A DNA stretch of 64,000 bases, taken from the NCBI RefSeq assembly GCF_017876795.1, contig NZ_JAGIOR010000001.1, positions 3,312,501 to 3,376,500 on the forward strand, given 5' to 3'. The translations under genes and the position numbers were made by a program. Of the stretch, positions 25,240-34,209 are shown piece after piece. The stretch comes from Rhizobium leguminosarum. Lineage in GTDB: Bacteria; Pseudomonadota; Alphaproteobacteria; Rhizobiales; Rhizobiaceae. How positions within the stretch are numbered: position 1 is the stretch's first letter; every line of letters starts with the position of its first letter. The notes under the pieces are model-generated. The model saw only the letters and a program-made list of their open reading frames with translations, searched no databases and had not been told where the DNA came from.

Positions 25240-26818
25240 GGGGCGCCTCTTCAATGCGCATGGGCGCCTCGGGGGCATCGCTGCTCTGGTGCAGGCCGCC
25301 CATCAGCAGGCCGATCCTCTCGCGTGTCAGTTCGCCGGCCGGGAACGGGCTGGAAAGACGGCCTTCGCAGATGACGGCGATATCGGTCGCTACTTCGAAG
25401 ATCTCATCGAGATCCTGGCTGATGACGACAACGGCCGAACCGCTTCTGGCAAGATCGACCAGTGCCTGGCGGATGCGGCTTGCAGCACCGGCGTCGACGC
25501 CCCAGGTCGGCTGGTTGACGACAAGCACCGCCGGCTGGCGGTCGAGCTCGCGGCCGACGATGAATTTTTGCAGATTGCCGCCGGAGAGCGAGCCCGCGGC
25601 CGGATCATCGCCGCTCTTGCGGACATCCATCGCCTCGGAAATGCGCCGCGCGGCGGATTTCACAGCACCTTGGCGGATGATGCCGAGCAGGCCGAGAAAC
25701 GCTTTCCGATCCGACTGACTGCGGGCGAGCACCAGATTGTCCGACAGTTTCATGGCAGAGACGGCGGCATGGCCGTGACGCTCCTCCGGCACGAAACCGG
25801 CGCCGAGCAGGCGGCGGGCGGTGATGCCCTGCATGCCAACCGGCTTTTTACGAATGACGATCGCTTCGGCCGAAGCGACCGGATATTCGCCGGACAACGC
25901 ATCGAAGAGTTCGCTCTGGCCGTTGCCGGCGACACCGGCGATGGCGAGGATTTCGCCAGCGCGCACCGCCATCGAGACATCGCGCAGCGGCATGGCGAAA
26001 GGCGTGCGGGCTGCGACGGAAAGGTTGGCAACGGCAAGCTGCACCTCGCCCTTGTCGCTGCGCTCCGGATGAGTGACGGTCGCCACCTCGCTGCCGACCA
26101 TCATGCGGGCGAGCGAGGCGGGCGTTTCCCGCTTCGGATCGCAGGCACCGGTGACGCGGCCATGGCGCAGCACCGTGGCGCGGTCGCAGATGCGCTGCAC
26201 CTCTTCCAGGCGGTGGCTGATATAGAGAACCGAACGGCCCTCGGCGCGCAGCTTGAACAGCGTCTCGAACAGCCTGTCGGCCTCCTGCGGCGTCAGCACC
26301 GAGGTCGGCTCGTCGAGAATGATCAGCTTCGGGTTCTGCAGCAGCGCACGGACGATCTCGATGCGCTGGCGCTCGCCGACCGAGAGATCGGCGACATGGG
26401 CGTGCGGATCGAGCGGCAGGCCGTAAGCTTGCGACAGCGCCCTCGCCTCCTCGGCGATCCTGTCGATCGGGATGGCGTCATCGAGCGAGAGTGCGATGTT
26501 TTCGGCAACCGTCAGCGCCTCGAACAGCGAAAAATGCTGAAAGACCATGCCGATGCCAAGTTTGCGGGCCTCACCCGGCGAGGTGATCGAGACCTGCTTG
26601 CCCTGCCAGAGGATATGGCCGTCCGTCGGCTCCAGAACGCCAAACAGCATCTTCACCAGGGTGGATTTGCCTGCGCCATTTTCGCCAAGAAGCGCATGAA
26701 TTTCGCCCGGCGCTATATCGAGATCGATTTCATTGCAGGCGGCAAAGCCACCGAAAAACTTCGTCAGCTTCTGGACGGATAATAACGCACCGGAATCCGG
26801 CACATTCAATGGCGACAC
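25229..26818 (-). CDS. BMP-type ABC importer ATPase (YufO-like, two ABC domains)
   Basis: 529 residues. First ABC domain: Walker A LLGENGAGKSTLVK near residue 45, signature LSVGERQRIEIVRALL, Walker B LIILDEPTSVLTPQEA. Second domain: IAGVAGNGQSE in place of a classical P-loop, signature LSGGNLQKFIVGREL and VNQPTWGVDAGAA, in which the usual Walker B LDEPT is replaced by VNQPTWGVD as in other nucleoside importers. GTG start at 26818 is supported by GAGGGGAAC immediately upstream; no in-frame ATG is near. Heads the operon ATPase-permease-permease-binding protein, 39 bases after the quinone oxidoreductase, so readthrough from pcs-qor is possible. Confidence 0.92.
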   Translation of the reverse strand: MSPLNVPDSGALLSVQKLTKFFGGFAACNEIDLDIAPGEIHALLGENGAGKSTLVKMLFGVLEPTDGHILWQGKQVSITSPGEARKLGIGMVFQHFSLFEALTVAENIALSLDDAIPIDRIAEEARALSQAYGLPLDPHAHVADLSVGERQRIEIVRALLQNPKLIILDEPTSVLTPQEADRLFETLFKLRAEGRSVLYISHRLEEVQRICDRATVLRHGRVTGACDPKRETPASLARMMVGSEVATVTHPERSDKGEVQLAVANLSVAARTPFAMPLRDVSMAVRAGEILAIAGVAGNGQSELFDALSGEYPVASAEAIVIRKKPVGMQGITARRLLGAGFVPEERHGHAAVSAMKLSDNLVLARSQSDRKAFLGLLGIIRQGAVKSAARRISEAMDVRKSGDDPAAGSLSGGNLQKFIVGRELDRQPAVLVVNQPTWGVDAGAASRIRQALVDLARSGSAVVVISQDLDEIFEVATDIAVICEGRLSSPFPAGELTRERIGLLMGGLHQSSDAPEAPMRIEEAPHAH

Positions 26819-26857
26819 GTTCCCCTCATTTCTTCTGCCAACCGGTCCGTTCGGATC

Positions 26858-27838
26858 TCATGGAATCAGCAGCGTCGTTCCTGTTGTTTTTCTTGTTTCC
26901 AGATCCGCGTGAGCCTGCCCAACCTCACGTAACGGATAGGTTTGATTGATATTGATACGCACTTTGTTGCTTTGCACAACATCAAATAGTGCCTTTGCAC
27001 TGTCGAGAAGTTCCTGGCGCGCGGCGATGTAGGTGAAGAGCGTCGGCCGCGTCGCAAACAGCGAGCCCTTCTGCGCCAGCGCGGCAAGGGTGAAATTCTC
27101 GATCGGCCCGGAGGATTGGCCGAAGGAGGCAAAAAGGCCGCGGGGCTTCAGGCAATCGAGCGACTGTGGAAAAGTATCCCGGCCGATCGAATCATAGACG
27201 ACGTCGACGCCCTTGCCGGCGGTGATCTCGCGGACGCGGACGGCGAAGTCCTCGCTCTTGTAATTGATCACATGGTCGTAGCCATGGGCGAGCGCCAGCT
27301 GGACCTTATCCTCAGAGCCTGCCGTGCCGATAACGGTGGCGCCGAGCGCCTTTGCCCATTGGCCGGCGATCAGCCCGACACCGCCAGCGGCGGCATGGAA
27401 CAGGAGGACCGTCTCAGGGCCGACCTTGAAGGTGCGGTTGAGCAAATATTCGGCGGTCATGCCCTTCAGCATCATCGCCGCCGCCGTTTCGAGCGCGATG
27501 CCATCAAGCACATGCACCAGATGGCGCGTCTCGATATTGCGCTCGGCGCTATAGGCGCCGTCGGCGCTGGCATAGGCGACACGGTCACCGACCTTGAAAT
27601 CCGTAACACCGGGGCCGACCGCCGTCACGGTGCCGGCGCCCTCCTTGCCGGTAACGAAGGGCAGATGCGGCACCTTGTAGGAGCCGTTGCGGAAATAGAC
27701 ATCGATGAAATTGAGGCCGACGGCCGCTTGCCGGATCTGCACTTCACCAGCCGCAGGCGGCGCAAGGTCGAGCTCGACATAGTCGAAAACCTCCGGCCCG
27801 CCCGTCCTCGAGAATGAAACCGCCTGCGTTTTCGTCAT
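26858..27838 (-). CDS. NADPH:quinone oxidoreductase (zeta-crystallin type)
   Basis: 326 residues of the zinc-free MDR family. GroES-like N-terminal domain (GEVQIRQAAVGLNFIDVYFRNGSYK, LPFVTGKEGAGTVTAVGPGVTDF) and a Rossmann domain with the NADPH-binding AAAGGVGLIAGQWAKALGATVIGTAGS. The zinc-ligand cysteines of alcohol dehydrogenases are absent, as expected for QorA-type enzymes that reduce quinones by one electron. Start ATG 27838 has AGGA 8 bases upstream. It begins 10 bases after the pcs stop, so the two genes are almost certainly cotranscribed. Why a quinone reductase travels with phosphatidylcholine synthesis is unknown. Confidence 0.92.
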   Translation of the reverse strand: MTKTQAVSFSRTGGPEVFDYVELDLAPPAAGEVQIRQAAVGLNFIDVYFRNGSYKVPHLPFVTGKEGAGTVTAVGPGVTDFKVGDRVAYASADGAYSAERNIETRHLVHVLDGIALETAAAMMLKGMTAEYLLNRTFKVGPETVLLFHAAAGGVGLIAGQWAKALGATVIGTAGSEDKVQLALAHGYDHVINYKSEDFAVRVREITAGKGVDVVYDSIGRDTFPQSLDCLKPRGLFASFGQSSGPIENFTLAALAQKGSLFATRPTLFTYIAARQELLDSAKALFDVVQSNKVRININQTYPLREVGQAHADLETRKTTGTTLLIP

Positions 27839-27848
27839 CGTGGCTATC

Positions 27849-28577
27849 CTATGCTTCGCGTCCAAGGGCGGGAAAGAATTGCAGCACCGCGCCGATGACG
27901 TAAAGATAGAGCCCGGTCACGATAAAGAGAATGAGCGCCCATTCGGGTGTGTCGAAGTGCATCAGCAGCGAAAAAATGCCTAGCGCCGACCACAGAAAGA
28001 AGACGCCGAGATTGAGCGGGCGCAGCCTTTTGACGCGGACCGGGTGCAGGAAATTGATCGGCAGGAAGGTCAGCACCACCGAAACCGCCACGACAGCGAG
28101 CGCCGTCGTCGCACTGGCATCGATGACGAACAGCGTGAAAACGATCATGTTCCAGACGACGGGGAAGCCGGAGAAGAAATACTCGTCGGTCTTCATGCCC
28201 ATATCGGCATAGTAAATGGCGCTGGAGATGACGATCATGCCGGCGGCGACGAAGGACCAGGGCTCGCCGATCATGCCGCTCTGATAGAGCGCGAAGGCCG
28301 GCAGCAGCACATAGGTGACGTAGTCGATGATATTGTCGAGCGTATCGCCAGACCAGTTCGGCAGCACTTCCTTGACGCGCACCTTGCGGGCGATCGGTCC
28401 GTCTATGCCGTCGACTAGCAGGGCAAGGCCCAGCCACCAGAACATGTCGATGAAGCGGTGCTCGGCGGCGGCAACGACGCCGAGAAAGGCAAGGAAGGAG
28501 CCGGAGGCCGTCAGAATATGGACGGAAAAGGCGCGCATCTCCGCGTAAGGAACGCGCTTGTACTTAAAAATCTTCAT
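27849..28577 (-). CDS. pcs: Phosphatidylcholine synthase
   Basis: 242 residues, multi-pass inner-membrane enzyme that condenses CDP-diacylglycerol with choline to give phosphatidylcholine in one step. The CDP-alcohol phosphotransferase motif in its Pcs variant is visible at about residues 58-87: DG-PI-AR, then G and D-NII-D with the longer spacer between AR and G than in other family members. N-terminal YKRVPYAEMRAFSVHILTASGSFLAFLGVVAA and about eight hydrophobic segments fit Sinorhizobium Pcs. First gene of pcs-qor. Phosphatidylcholine is needed for symbiosis in rhizobia, consistent with the host assignment. Confidence 0.95.
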   Translation of the reverse strand: MKIFKYKRVPYAEMRAFSVHILTASGSFLAFLGVVAAAEHRFIDMFWWLGLALLVDGIDGPIARKVRVKEVLPNWSGDTLDNIIDYVTYVLLPAFALYQSGMIGEPWSFVAAGMIVISSAIYYADMGMKTDEYFFSGFPVVWNMIVFTLFVIDASATTALAVVAVSVVLTFLPINFLHPVRVKRLRPLNLGVFFLWSALGIFSLLMHFDTPEWALILFIVTGLYLYVIGAVLQFFPALGREA

Positions 28578-28926
28578 GTTCCCCCGACCGCCCTATCGCG
28601 CTCGCCCCGGCAAGCATCTTTTTTCGCCAACCATCACCGGATCCCTCTTCCTGAATCGGGTCCCGACGCCGTAGGTCTTTGTTGTCGCACCGTTTTTGCG
28701 GAAAACCGGCATCCATATCGGGCGCGCCGCCCTAATATGCATCCTTTGCCGGGCTTCGCCAGCGGGAAATACAACATTGCCCGCCAGCCATTGAATCCTG
28801 ACAATGACACGCATATTTCTCTTCAGGAGTGCTGCGTGGAATGGAATGCCTTTAATTCGAGCCCGATATGTAATATCTGCCTCGCATCCGACAGTTCATC
28901 CGACGAAAACGGGATCCTCTACCGCA
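28578..28926. promoter_or_regulatory. Divergent pcs/fpr intergenic region with candidate fpr promoter
   Basis: 349 bases without a convincing gene. A plausible sigma-70-type promoter for fpr is TTGAAT (28791-28796), 17-base spacer, TATTTC (28814-28819), leaving a leader of about 100 bases. No repeat or strong hairpin was seen elsewhere in the gap, and no pcs promoter could be picked out. Confidence 0.35.
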
Positions 28927-29739
28927 ATGAACGCGCCTGCAAAGACCGAAGACTTCGCCTCGTCCATCCCCGCCGGCGTCTACGCCGAGACGGTGCTTGA
29001 TGTGACGCATTATACCGACCGGCTCTTCCGCTTCACGATGACCCGGCCGCAGGGCTTCCGTTTCCGTTCCGGCGAATTCGCGATGATCGGCCTGATGGTC
29101 GAGGGCAAGCCGGTTTTCCGCGCCTATTCGATCGCCAGCCCCGCCTGGGCCGAAGAGCTCGAATTCTTCTCGATCAAGGTGCCGGACGGCCCGCTCACCT
29201 CGCATCTGCAGGCGATCAAGCCGGGCGACCAGGTATTGATGCGCAAGAAGCCGACCGGCACGCTGGTGCTCGATGCGCTGACCCCGGGCCGCCGTCTTTA
29301 CATGTTCTCGACGGGAACCGGCATTGCGCCTTTCGCCAGCCTGATCCGCGATCCCGAGACCTATGAAAAGTTCGAGGAAGTCATCCTCACCCATACGACC
29401 CGAGATGTCGCCGAGCTGAAATATGGCTTCGACCTGGTGCACGAGATCCAGAATGACGAATTGCTGAAGGAAGTCGTCGGCGACAAGCTGCGGCATTATC
29501 CGACGGTCACGCGCGAGGATTTCGAATATCGCGGCCGCATCACCGACCTGATCTCATCCGGCAAGCTGTTTACCGATCTCGGCGTGCCGCCGCTCGACCC
29601 CGTAATCGACCGCGGCATGATCTGCGGTTCCTCGGCGATGCTGAAGGATACCAAGGAACTGCTCGAAAAGGCCGGCCTCGATGAAGGCGCCAACAGCAAG
29701 CCCGCCGAATTCGTCATCGAACGCGCTTTCGTCGGCTGA
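28927..29739 (+). CDS. fpr: Ferredoxin-NADP reductase
   Basis: 270 residues, bacterial subclass of plant-type FNR. FAD-binding RAYSIASPAW (RxYS motif), LMRKKPTGTLVLDALTPG, NADP-binding STGTGIAPFASLIRDPETY, ICGSSAMLKDTKELLE, and the short C-terminus ERAFVG that stacks near the flavin. Transfers electrons between NADPH and ferredoxin or flavodoxin. Start at ATG 28927 gives the usual N-terminus; the frame is open upstream through 28804 without support. In rhizobia fpr homologues respond to oxidative stress, but no regulator site is visible. Followed by a terminator. Confidence 0.94.
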   Translation: MNAPAKTEDFASSIPAGVYAETVLDVTHYTDRLFRFTMTRPQGFRFRSGEFAMIGLMVEGKPVFRAYSIASPAWAEELEFFSIKVPDGPLTSHLQAIKPGDQVLMRKKPTGTLVLDALTPGRRLYMFSTGTGIAPFASLIRDPETYEKFEEVILTHTTRDVAELKYGFDLVHEIQNDELLKEVVGDKLRHYPTVTREDFEYRGRITDLISSGKLFTDLGVPPLDPVIDRGMICGSSAMLKDTKELLEKAGLDEGANSKPAEFVIERAFVG

Positions 29740-29766
29740 GTTTTTTTCGACAATCCGATCTGACTG

Positions 29767-29786
29767 CGGCTCCGGAAACGGGGCCG
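29767..29786 (+). terminator. fpr terminator
   Basis: CGGCTCC / GGGGCCG (one wobble pair) with a 6-base GGAAAC loop, followed by TTTCTATTT. It lies between the convergent fpr and GntR genes, ending 4 bases before the GntR stop. Confidence 0.7.
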
Positions 29787-29789
29787 TTT

Positions 29790-30404
29790 CTATTTGCGGG
29801 CGAGATAGTCGATCAGCACCGCCATGCTGGCGCGCGCCTCGTCCGCCCTGCCCTGATGGATGGCGCGGATGACGGCGACATGCAGCGCGATGGCGCGGTC
29901 CATGCGCTCCGGGTTTGCCGTCGAGTACCAGAGGCGACGCGAATGCGTCTGTACCGGGCCGAGCGCCGCCATGATGAAGCCGTTCGGGCAGGCATCTTCG
30001 AGGATTTCGTCGAAGGCCTTGTCGGCGGCGAAGAAGCCGGCGAGATCGCCGGTGATGGCGCATTCATCCATCGCCCGAGCGCAGTCGCCGAGACGCGCAC
30101 GCTGCTCGTCCGTTGCATGTTCGGCAACGAGGCTGGCTGCAATCGGCTCCAGCTCACGGCGCACCTGCATGACATTGCCGTGGTCCTCCGGCGCGATCTC
30201 GGCCACCTGCAGCCCGACGCGCGGCTTCACCAGGATCAGCCCCTGCCAGGCAAGTTTCTGAATCGCCTCGCGCACCGGCGTGCGCCCATGGCCCGCCATA
30301 TCGATCAGCTGCTTTTCGGTGACCAGCGCCCCGGGCTTCAGTGCCAGCGTGACGATCAGATGCTCGAGCGCGAGATAAGCTAGATGGCTCTGTGACGTCT
30401 GCAT
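29790..30404 (-). CDS. GntR-family regulator with FCD domain
   Basis: 204 residues from ATG 30404 (a GTG at 30437 would add 11 residues but has no ribosome site and would place the operator palindrome inside the gene). Winged helix: YLALEHLIVTLALKPGALVTEKQLIDMAGHGRTPVREAIQKLAWQGLILVKPRVGLQVAEI. FCD domain: RRELEPIAASLVAEHATDEQRARL, FFAADKAFDEILEDACPNGF, LHVAVIRAIHQGRADEA. No catabolic gene is adjacent on its strand, so the target is either itself or a gene outside the window. Two near-identical palindromes upstream suggest autoregulation. Confidence 0.88.
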   Translation of the reverse strand: MQTSQSHLAYLALEHLIVTLALKPGALVTEKQLIDMAGHGRTPVREAIQKLAWQGLILVKPRVGLQVAEIAPEDHGNVMQVRRELEPIAASLVAEHATDEQRARLGDCARAMDECAITGDLAGFFAADKAFDEILEDACPNGFIMAALGPVQTHSRRLWYSTANPERMDRAIALHVAVIRAIHQGRADEARASMAVLIDYLARK

Positions 30405-30426
30405 GCTGGAGTCCAATGCCTGAGTC

Positions 30427-30484
30427 TGATATATCACATAGTGGCACGGTCAAAAACCGAAGACAAGTCGGCATTGAAATATCA
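30427..30484. promoter_or_regulatory. Paired operator candidates upstream of the GntR gene
   Basis: TGATATATCA (30427-30436), a perfect 10-bp palindrome, and TGAAATATCA (30475-30484), differing at one base. They are 48 bases apart centre to centre, about four and a half helical turns. Between them, on the minus strand, TTGACC (30448-30453) is a good -35, which puts the -10 region on or next to the perfect palindrome. GntR/FCD proteins commonly bind such TGATA-type palindromes. Confidence 0.5.
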
Positions 30485-30665
30485 GAATAGAGACAAATAG
30501 ATAACAGCGGCGTGAGATCGGGCGACTTTAGGCGTCTACACCACGAAAGAACTCATTTCGCCGCCCCATCCTCCGAGGCCGCCGCGGGAAGATTGGGAGC
30601 GGTAGGGTCGGATCTGAGACTAAGTCTGGTGGAGTGAGCTATCTCCGGCGACTTTAGCCCCACTC

Positions 30666-30755
30666 TCCGTCATGCTCGGCCCTGAGCCGAGCATCCACGC
30701 CGCATCCGCCAGCAGTCGTGGCATGGATCCTCGGCTCAAGGCCGAGGAAGACGGA
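30666..30755. repeat. Intergenic palindromic repeat (alphaproteobacterial type)
   Basis: Bounded by TCCGTC and GACGGA, it contains two hairpins: GCTCGGC-CCTGA-GCCGAGC (30674-30692) and TCCTCGGC-TCAAG-GCCGAGGA (30728-30748). This is the layout of a common dispersed repeat in alphaproteobacterial genomes. The surrounding gap (30485-30836) holds no gene; it also has an 11-base direct repeat GGCGACTTTAG at 30521 and 30647. Confidence 0.6.
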
Positions 30756-30836
30756 GGACGGGTTGGCGTTCCTCCCAAACTCACCCGGCGTAAAAGAGAG
30801 ACATCGCGCGCTTTGCCACAACGCCTTTATCTTGCA

Positions 30837-32039
30837 TCACTCATGCCGCAGCGCCTCAATGGGATTGAGCTGCGCAGCCCTTCTCGCCGGGAAATAGCCG
30901 AAGATCATGCCGATGGCGGCGGAGAAGAGGAAGGCGACGGCGACCATCGTCGGGCTGAAGACGAAGGGGACTTTCAGGAGCGTCACGGCGCCGAAGCCGA
31001 GGCTCAGGCCGAGGACGATGCCAGTGATGCCGCCGAACAGCGACAGCGCCACCGCTTCGACCAGGAACTGGGTCAGCACCTGGTTTTCGAGGGCGCCGAT
31101 CGCCAGGCGGATGCCGATTTCGCGGGTGCGTTCGGTGACGGAGACCAGCATGATGTTCATGATGCCGATGCCGCCGACGAGCAGGCTGATGGCGGCAACC
31201 GCGCCGAGCAGGCCGGTCAGCAGCGTCGTCGTGCCGGTCATCGCCTCGGCGATCTGGGTCATGTCGTTGACGTTGAAATCGTCCTGCCGGCCGGGAATGA
31301 TCTTGCGGCGCTCGCGCAGCAGATCTTCGACATCGGACTGCACCTTGGCCGTGGAGACGCCGTCGCGGGCCGAGATGATGATCTGCGGCACATTGCTGTT
31401 GCCGCTGATGCGGCGCTGGAACACCTTGACCGGCATGATGACGACATCGTCCTGATCGGTGCCCATGCCGGACTGGCCACGCTTGGCGAGCACGCCGATA
31501 ACAGGGCATGAGACCTTGCCGACGCGGATCTGCTGGCCGATCGGGTCGGCGGCGCCGAAGAGCTGCGATCGCACCGTTTCGCCGATGATGCAGCGCGACT
31601 GGCCGCGTTCCTCGGCGGGGGTGAAGGTGCGGCCGAGCGCCAGGTTCCAGTCCTGGGCGACGAAATAGTCGTTGGTGGTGCCGGAGACGCTGGTCGAATG
31701 GTTCTGGCCGCCAAAAATCACCGTCGCTGTCGACTGGTTGAGCGGCGCCACGGCTCTCAGGCCGCCGATCTGGTCGCGGATGGCGGCGACATCCTTGACG
31801 CTGAAGCGTTTGGCCTCGGAACTCGCCCGGCCGGGGCCGAACTGGCCGGGGCGAACGAACAGCATATTGGTGCCGAGCCGTGATAGTTCGGTCGAGACCT
31901 GTGCGGTCGTGCCGTTGCCGATCGTCACCAGGGCGATGACGGCGGCAACGCCGATGACGACGCCGAGCACTGTCAGGAACGAGCGCAGCATGTTGCGGCT
32001 GATGGCGCGCAGCGCCAGCTTCAGCGTCTCAAAGAACAT
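30837..32039 (-). CDS. MacB-type ABC permease
   Basis: 400 residues. MacB periplasmic core domain plus FtsX domain: first membrane helix after LKLALRAISRNMLRSFLTVLGVVIGVAAVIALVTIGNG, a large periplasmic part with QIRVGKVSCPVIGVLAKRGQSGMGTDQDDVVIMPV, and three C-terminal helices (LLVGGIGIMNIMLVSVTERTREIGIRLAIGA and following) ending PARRAAQLNPIEALRHE. Start ATG 32039 has AGGAGG 7 bases upstream and lies inside the end of the ATPase gene (11-bp overlap). ATPase and permease are separate genes here, whereas E. coli MacB is one fused protein. Confidence 0.93.
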   Translation of the reverse strand: MFFETLKLALRAISRNMLRSFLTVLGVVIGVAAVIALVTIGNGTTAQVSTELSRLGTNMLFVRPGQFGPGRASSEAKRFSVKDVAAIRDQIGGLRAVAPLNQSTATVIFGGQNHSTSVSGTTNDYFVAQDWNLALGRTFTPAEERGQSRCIIGETVRSQLFGAADPIGQQIRVGKVSCPVIGVLAKRGQSGMGTDQDDVVIMPVKVFQRRISGNSNVPQIIISARDGVSTAKVQSDVEDLLRERRKIIPGRQDDFNVNDMTQIAEAMTGTTTLLTGLLGAVAAISLLVGGIGIMNIMLVSVTERTREIGIRLAIGALENQVLTQFLVEAVALSLFGGITGIVLGLSLGFGAVTLLKVPFVFSPTMVAVAFLFSAAIGMIFGYFPARRAAQLNPIEALRHE

Positions 32040-32745
32040 GATCCGCCCTCCTGCGATGCTCGACCTCGGTCTCCAGCTTGCCGTCGACGAACCTGAGTAA
32101 CCGCTGCGCATAGGCGGCGATATCGGGTTCGTGCGTGACCATGACGATGGTGATACCCTGCTCGCGGTTCAGCCGGGTCATCAGATCCATGATCTCGACG
32201 CTGGTCTTGGTGTCGAGATTGCCTGTCGGCTCATCGGCGAGCAGCAACGCCGGTTCGGTGACGATGGCGCGGGCGATGGCGACGCGCTGTTGCTGGCCGC
32301 CGGATAGTTCCTGGGTCTTGTGATGTTCGCGGCCAGAGAGGCCGACCAGCGCCAGGGCTTCGCGGGCCCGTTCGCGCCGCTCGCGCACCGCCATGCCGCG
32401 ATAAATCAGCGGCAGCTCGACATTTTCGACGGCCGAGGTGCGCGACAACAGGTTGAAACCCTGGAAGACGAAGCCGAGCATATGGCGGCGTAAGAGCGTC
32501 AGCTGGCCGCGGTCGAAGCCGCCGGTCGGGATGCCTTCGAAGGTGTACTCACCTGATGTCGGCACGTCGAGGCAGCCGAGGATGTTCATCGCCGTCGACT
32601 TGCCGGAGCCCGATGGACCCATGATCGCGACGAATTCGTGAGTGTTGATTGCAAGGTCGACATGGTCGAGCGCGCGGATCGCCGCCTCGCCCTCGCCGTA
32701 GATTTTCGAGACCTGCCTGAATTCGATGAGCGGCGGGCTTGCCAT
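32029..32745 (-). CDS. MacB-type ABC ATPase (LolD/MacB family)
   Basis: 238 residues. Walker [20 protein letters not shown] near residue 42, Q-loop [26 protein letters not shown], signature [17 protein letters not shown], Walker [18 protein letters not shown]-loop VTHEPD. This is the LolD/MacB subclass. Middle gene of a macA - ATPase - permease operon; 12 bases after macA. The system would export a macrolide-like compound, peptide or envelope component using an outer-membrane channel encoded elsewhere. Confidence 0.93.
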   Translation of the reverse strand: MASPPLIEFRQVSKIYGEGEAAIRALDHVDLAINTHEFVAIMGPSGSGKSTAMNILGCLDVPTSGEYTFEGIPTGGFDRGQLTLLRRHMLGFVFQGFNLLSRTSAVENVELPLIYRGMAVRERRERAREALALVGLSGREHHKTQELSGGQQQRVAIARAIVTEPALLLADEPTGNLDTKTSVEIMDLMTRLNREQGITIVMVTHEPDIAAYAQRLLRFVDGKLETEVEHRRRADHVL

Positions 32746-32757
32746 CCGTCTCTCCGC

Positions 32758-34050
32758 CTAGTTCGCACGCGTCGTTGCATCGGTCACCAATGCGTCGTTT
32801 TCCTTGAGGTCACCGGAGACGACCTGGGTGAACTGGCCGTCGGATGAGCCGACCTGGATGACGACGGGTATGGGCCGGCCGTCGCGCAGCACCCAGACGC
32901 GGCGCTGCGCTCCGGTCAGCGCCTGACCGGAATTGCCGCCGCGCTGGCGTGGCGGGCCGAAAATCCCGAAAATGCCGCGGCCGCGCCTTTCGGCCTGCGC
33001 CGGGGCATAACGCAGCGCCGTGTTCGGCACCATCAGCGTATCCTTGACGGCCTCGACGGTGATGTCAGCCGTCGCCGTCATGCCGGGGCGCAGCAAGAGG
33101 TCGGCATTGTCGACGGAGAGCACCGCCTTATAGGTCACGACATTGTTGACCACTTCGGAGGCGAAGCGGATCTGCTCGATCTCGGCGGGGAAGCTCCGGT
33201 CGGGATAGGCGTCCACCGAAAATTTCGCCTTCTGGCCGACTGCGATCTGGCCGACATCGGCCTCGTCGACATCGACCTGCAGCTCCATCTTCTTCAGGTC
33301 GCCGGCGATGGTGAACAGGATCGGCGCCGAAAGCGAGGCTGCGACAGTGGCACCCGGATTGACGGCGCGGGTGAGGATCACGCCGTCGATCGGCGAGACG
33401 ATCTTCGCCTTGGCGAGATTGACCTCGGCAAGCTGAAGGTCGGCTTCCGAAGCGAGCACCTCGGCTTCGTTGATCTGTTTGGCGGCGACGGCGGAATCAT
33501 ATTTGTAGCTGGCGTCGTCGAGGCTCTGCTGGGTGGAGACATTGCTCCGGACCAGGCTCTTCAGCCGCTCGAGCGAGGTGCTTGCCGATTGCAGGTCGGC
33601 ATTGGCCTTGGCGACATTCGCCTTGGCCGAATTGAGCTTGGCGCGTGAGCTCTTCACATCCGCCTCGAGCTTGTTGGTGTCGAGCTGCGCCAGTACTTCG
33701 CCCGATTTGATCGTGCTGTTGTAGTCGACGTTGACGTCGCGGACCGTGCCGGAAAGTTCGCTCGATATATCGACCTGCTCGGTCGGCTGCACCGAGCCGG
33801 TGGCGGTGACCAGCACCGTCAGATCGCCGCGTTTTGCCGGCTGGGTGGCATAGCTCACTTCGCTTTGCCCGCGGCCCATATAGAAATATGCGGCGCTTGC
33901 TGCGGCAGCAACGAGAATCAACAGGATGAACAGGCGCCCGCGCCAGCGGCTGCGCTTGCCCTGCCGTCCCGATGCGGCAAGGACCGCTGCGAGATCGGAC
34001 GCGCCGCTCGTCTGTGCCCCGGTCTTCTTGCCGGTTCCGGTATCGTTCAT
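32758..34050 (-). CDS. MacA-type periplasmic adaptor (HlyD/RND family)
   Basis: 430 residues. Proline-free cytoplasmic N-terminus with an RSRWRG stop-transfer, one membrane anchor (LFILLILVAAAASAAYFYMG), then a barrel-sandwich half (VTATGSVQPTEQVDISSELSGTVRDVNVDYNSTIKSGEVLAQLD), a long alpha hairpin coiled coil (about residues 120-190), the second lipoyl half (IVSPIDGVILTRAVNPGATV) and beta-barrel. Links the inner-membrane MacB pair to an outer-membrane channel. The adaptor carries an insert rich in Arg/Gly (RRGRGIFGIFGPPRQRGGNSG) between beta strands, unusual compared with E. coli MacA. First gene of the operon. Confidence 0.92.
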   Translation of the reverse strand: MNDTGTGKKTGAQTSGASDLAAVLAASGRQGKRSRWRGRLFILLILVAAAASAAYFYMGRGQSEVSYATQPAKRGDLTVLVTATGSVQPTEQVDISSELSGTVRDVNVDYNSTIKSGEVLAQLDTNKLEADVKSSRAKLNSAKANVAKANADLQSASTSLERLKSLVRSNVSTQQSLDDASYKYDSAVAAKQINEAEVLASEADLQLAEVNLAKAKIVSPIDGVILTRAVNPGATVAASLSAPILFTIAGDLKKMELQVDVDEADVGQIAVGQKAKFSVDAYPDRSFPAEIEQIRFASEVVNNVVTYKAVLSVDNADLLLRPGMTATADITVEAVKDTLMVPNTALRYAPAQAERRGRGIFGIFGPPRQRGGNSGQALTGAQRRVWVLRDGRPIPVVIQVGSSDGQFTQVVSGDLKENDALVTDATTRAN

Positions 34051-34209
34051 GTCATCCTCGATCAGTCAGTGGCTGCCTTGGCGCCGTAGTGAAATAATCA
34101 CAGTGCAGATGAACCGGGCATTAGCGTTGCCGCCGAAGTGGCACGGAATTGCGGATGGGGGAAATGAAATATTGGTAAGAAAAGTCAAGTTTTGGCGCGG
34201 AAACGCTCG

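Noticed and set aside
25232..26782. A 516-codon plus-strand frame opposite the two-domain ATPase
   Set aside because: Mirrors the ATPase frame; no motifs and no ribosome site.
30521..30657. 11-base direct repeat GGCGACTTTAG
   Set aside because: Only two copies, no symmetry and no link to a gene; noted with the repeat but not counted as a finding.
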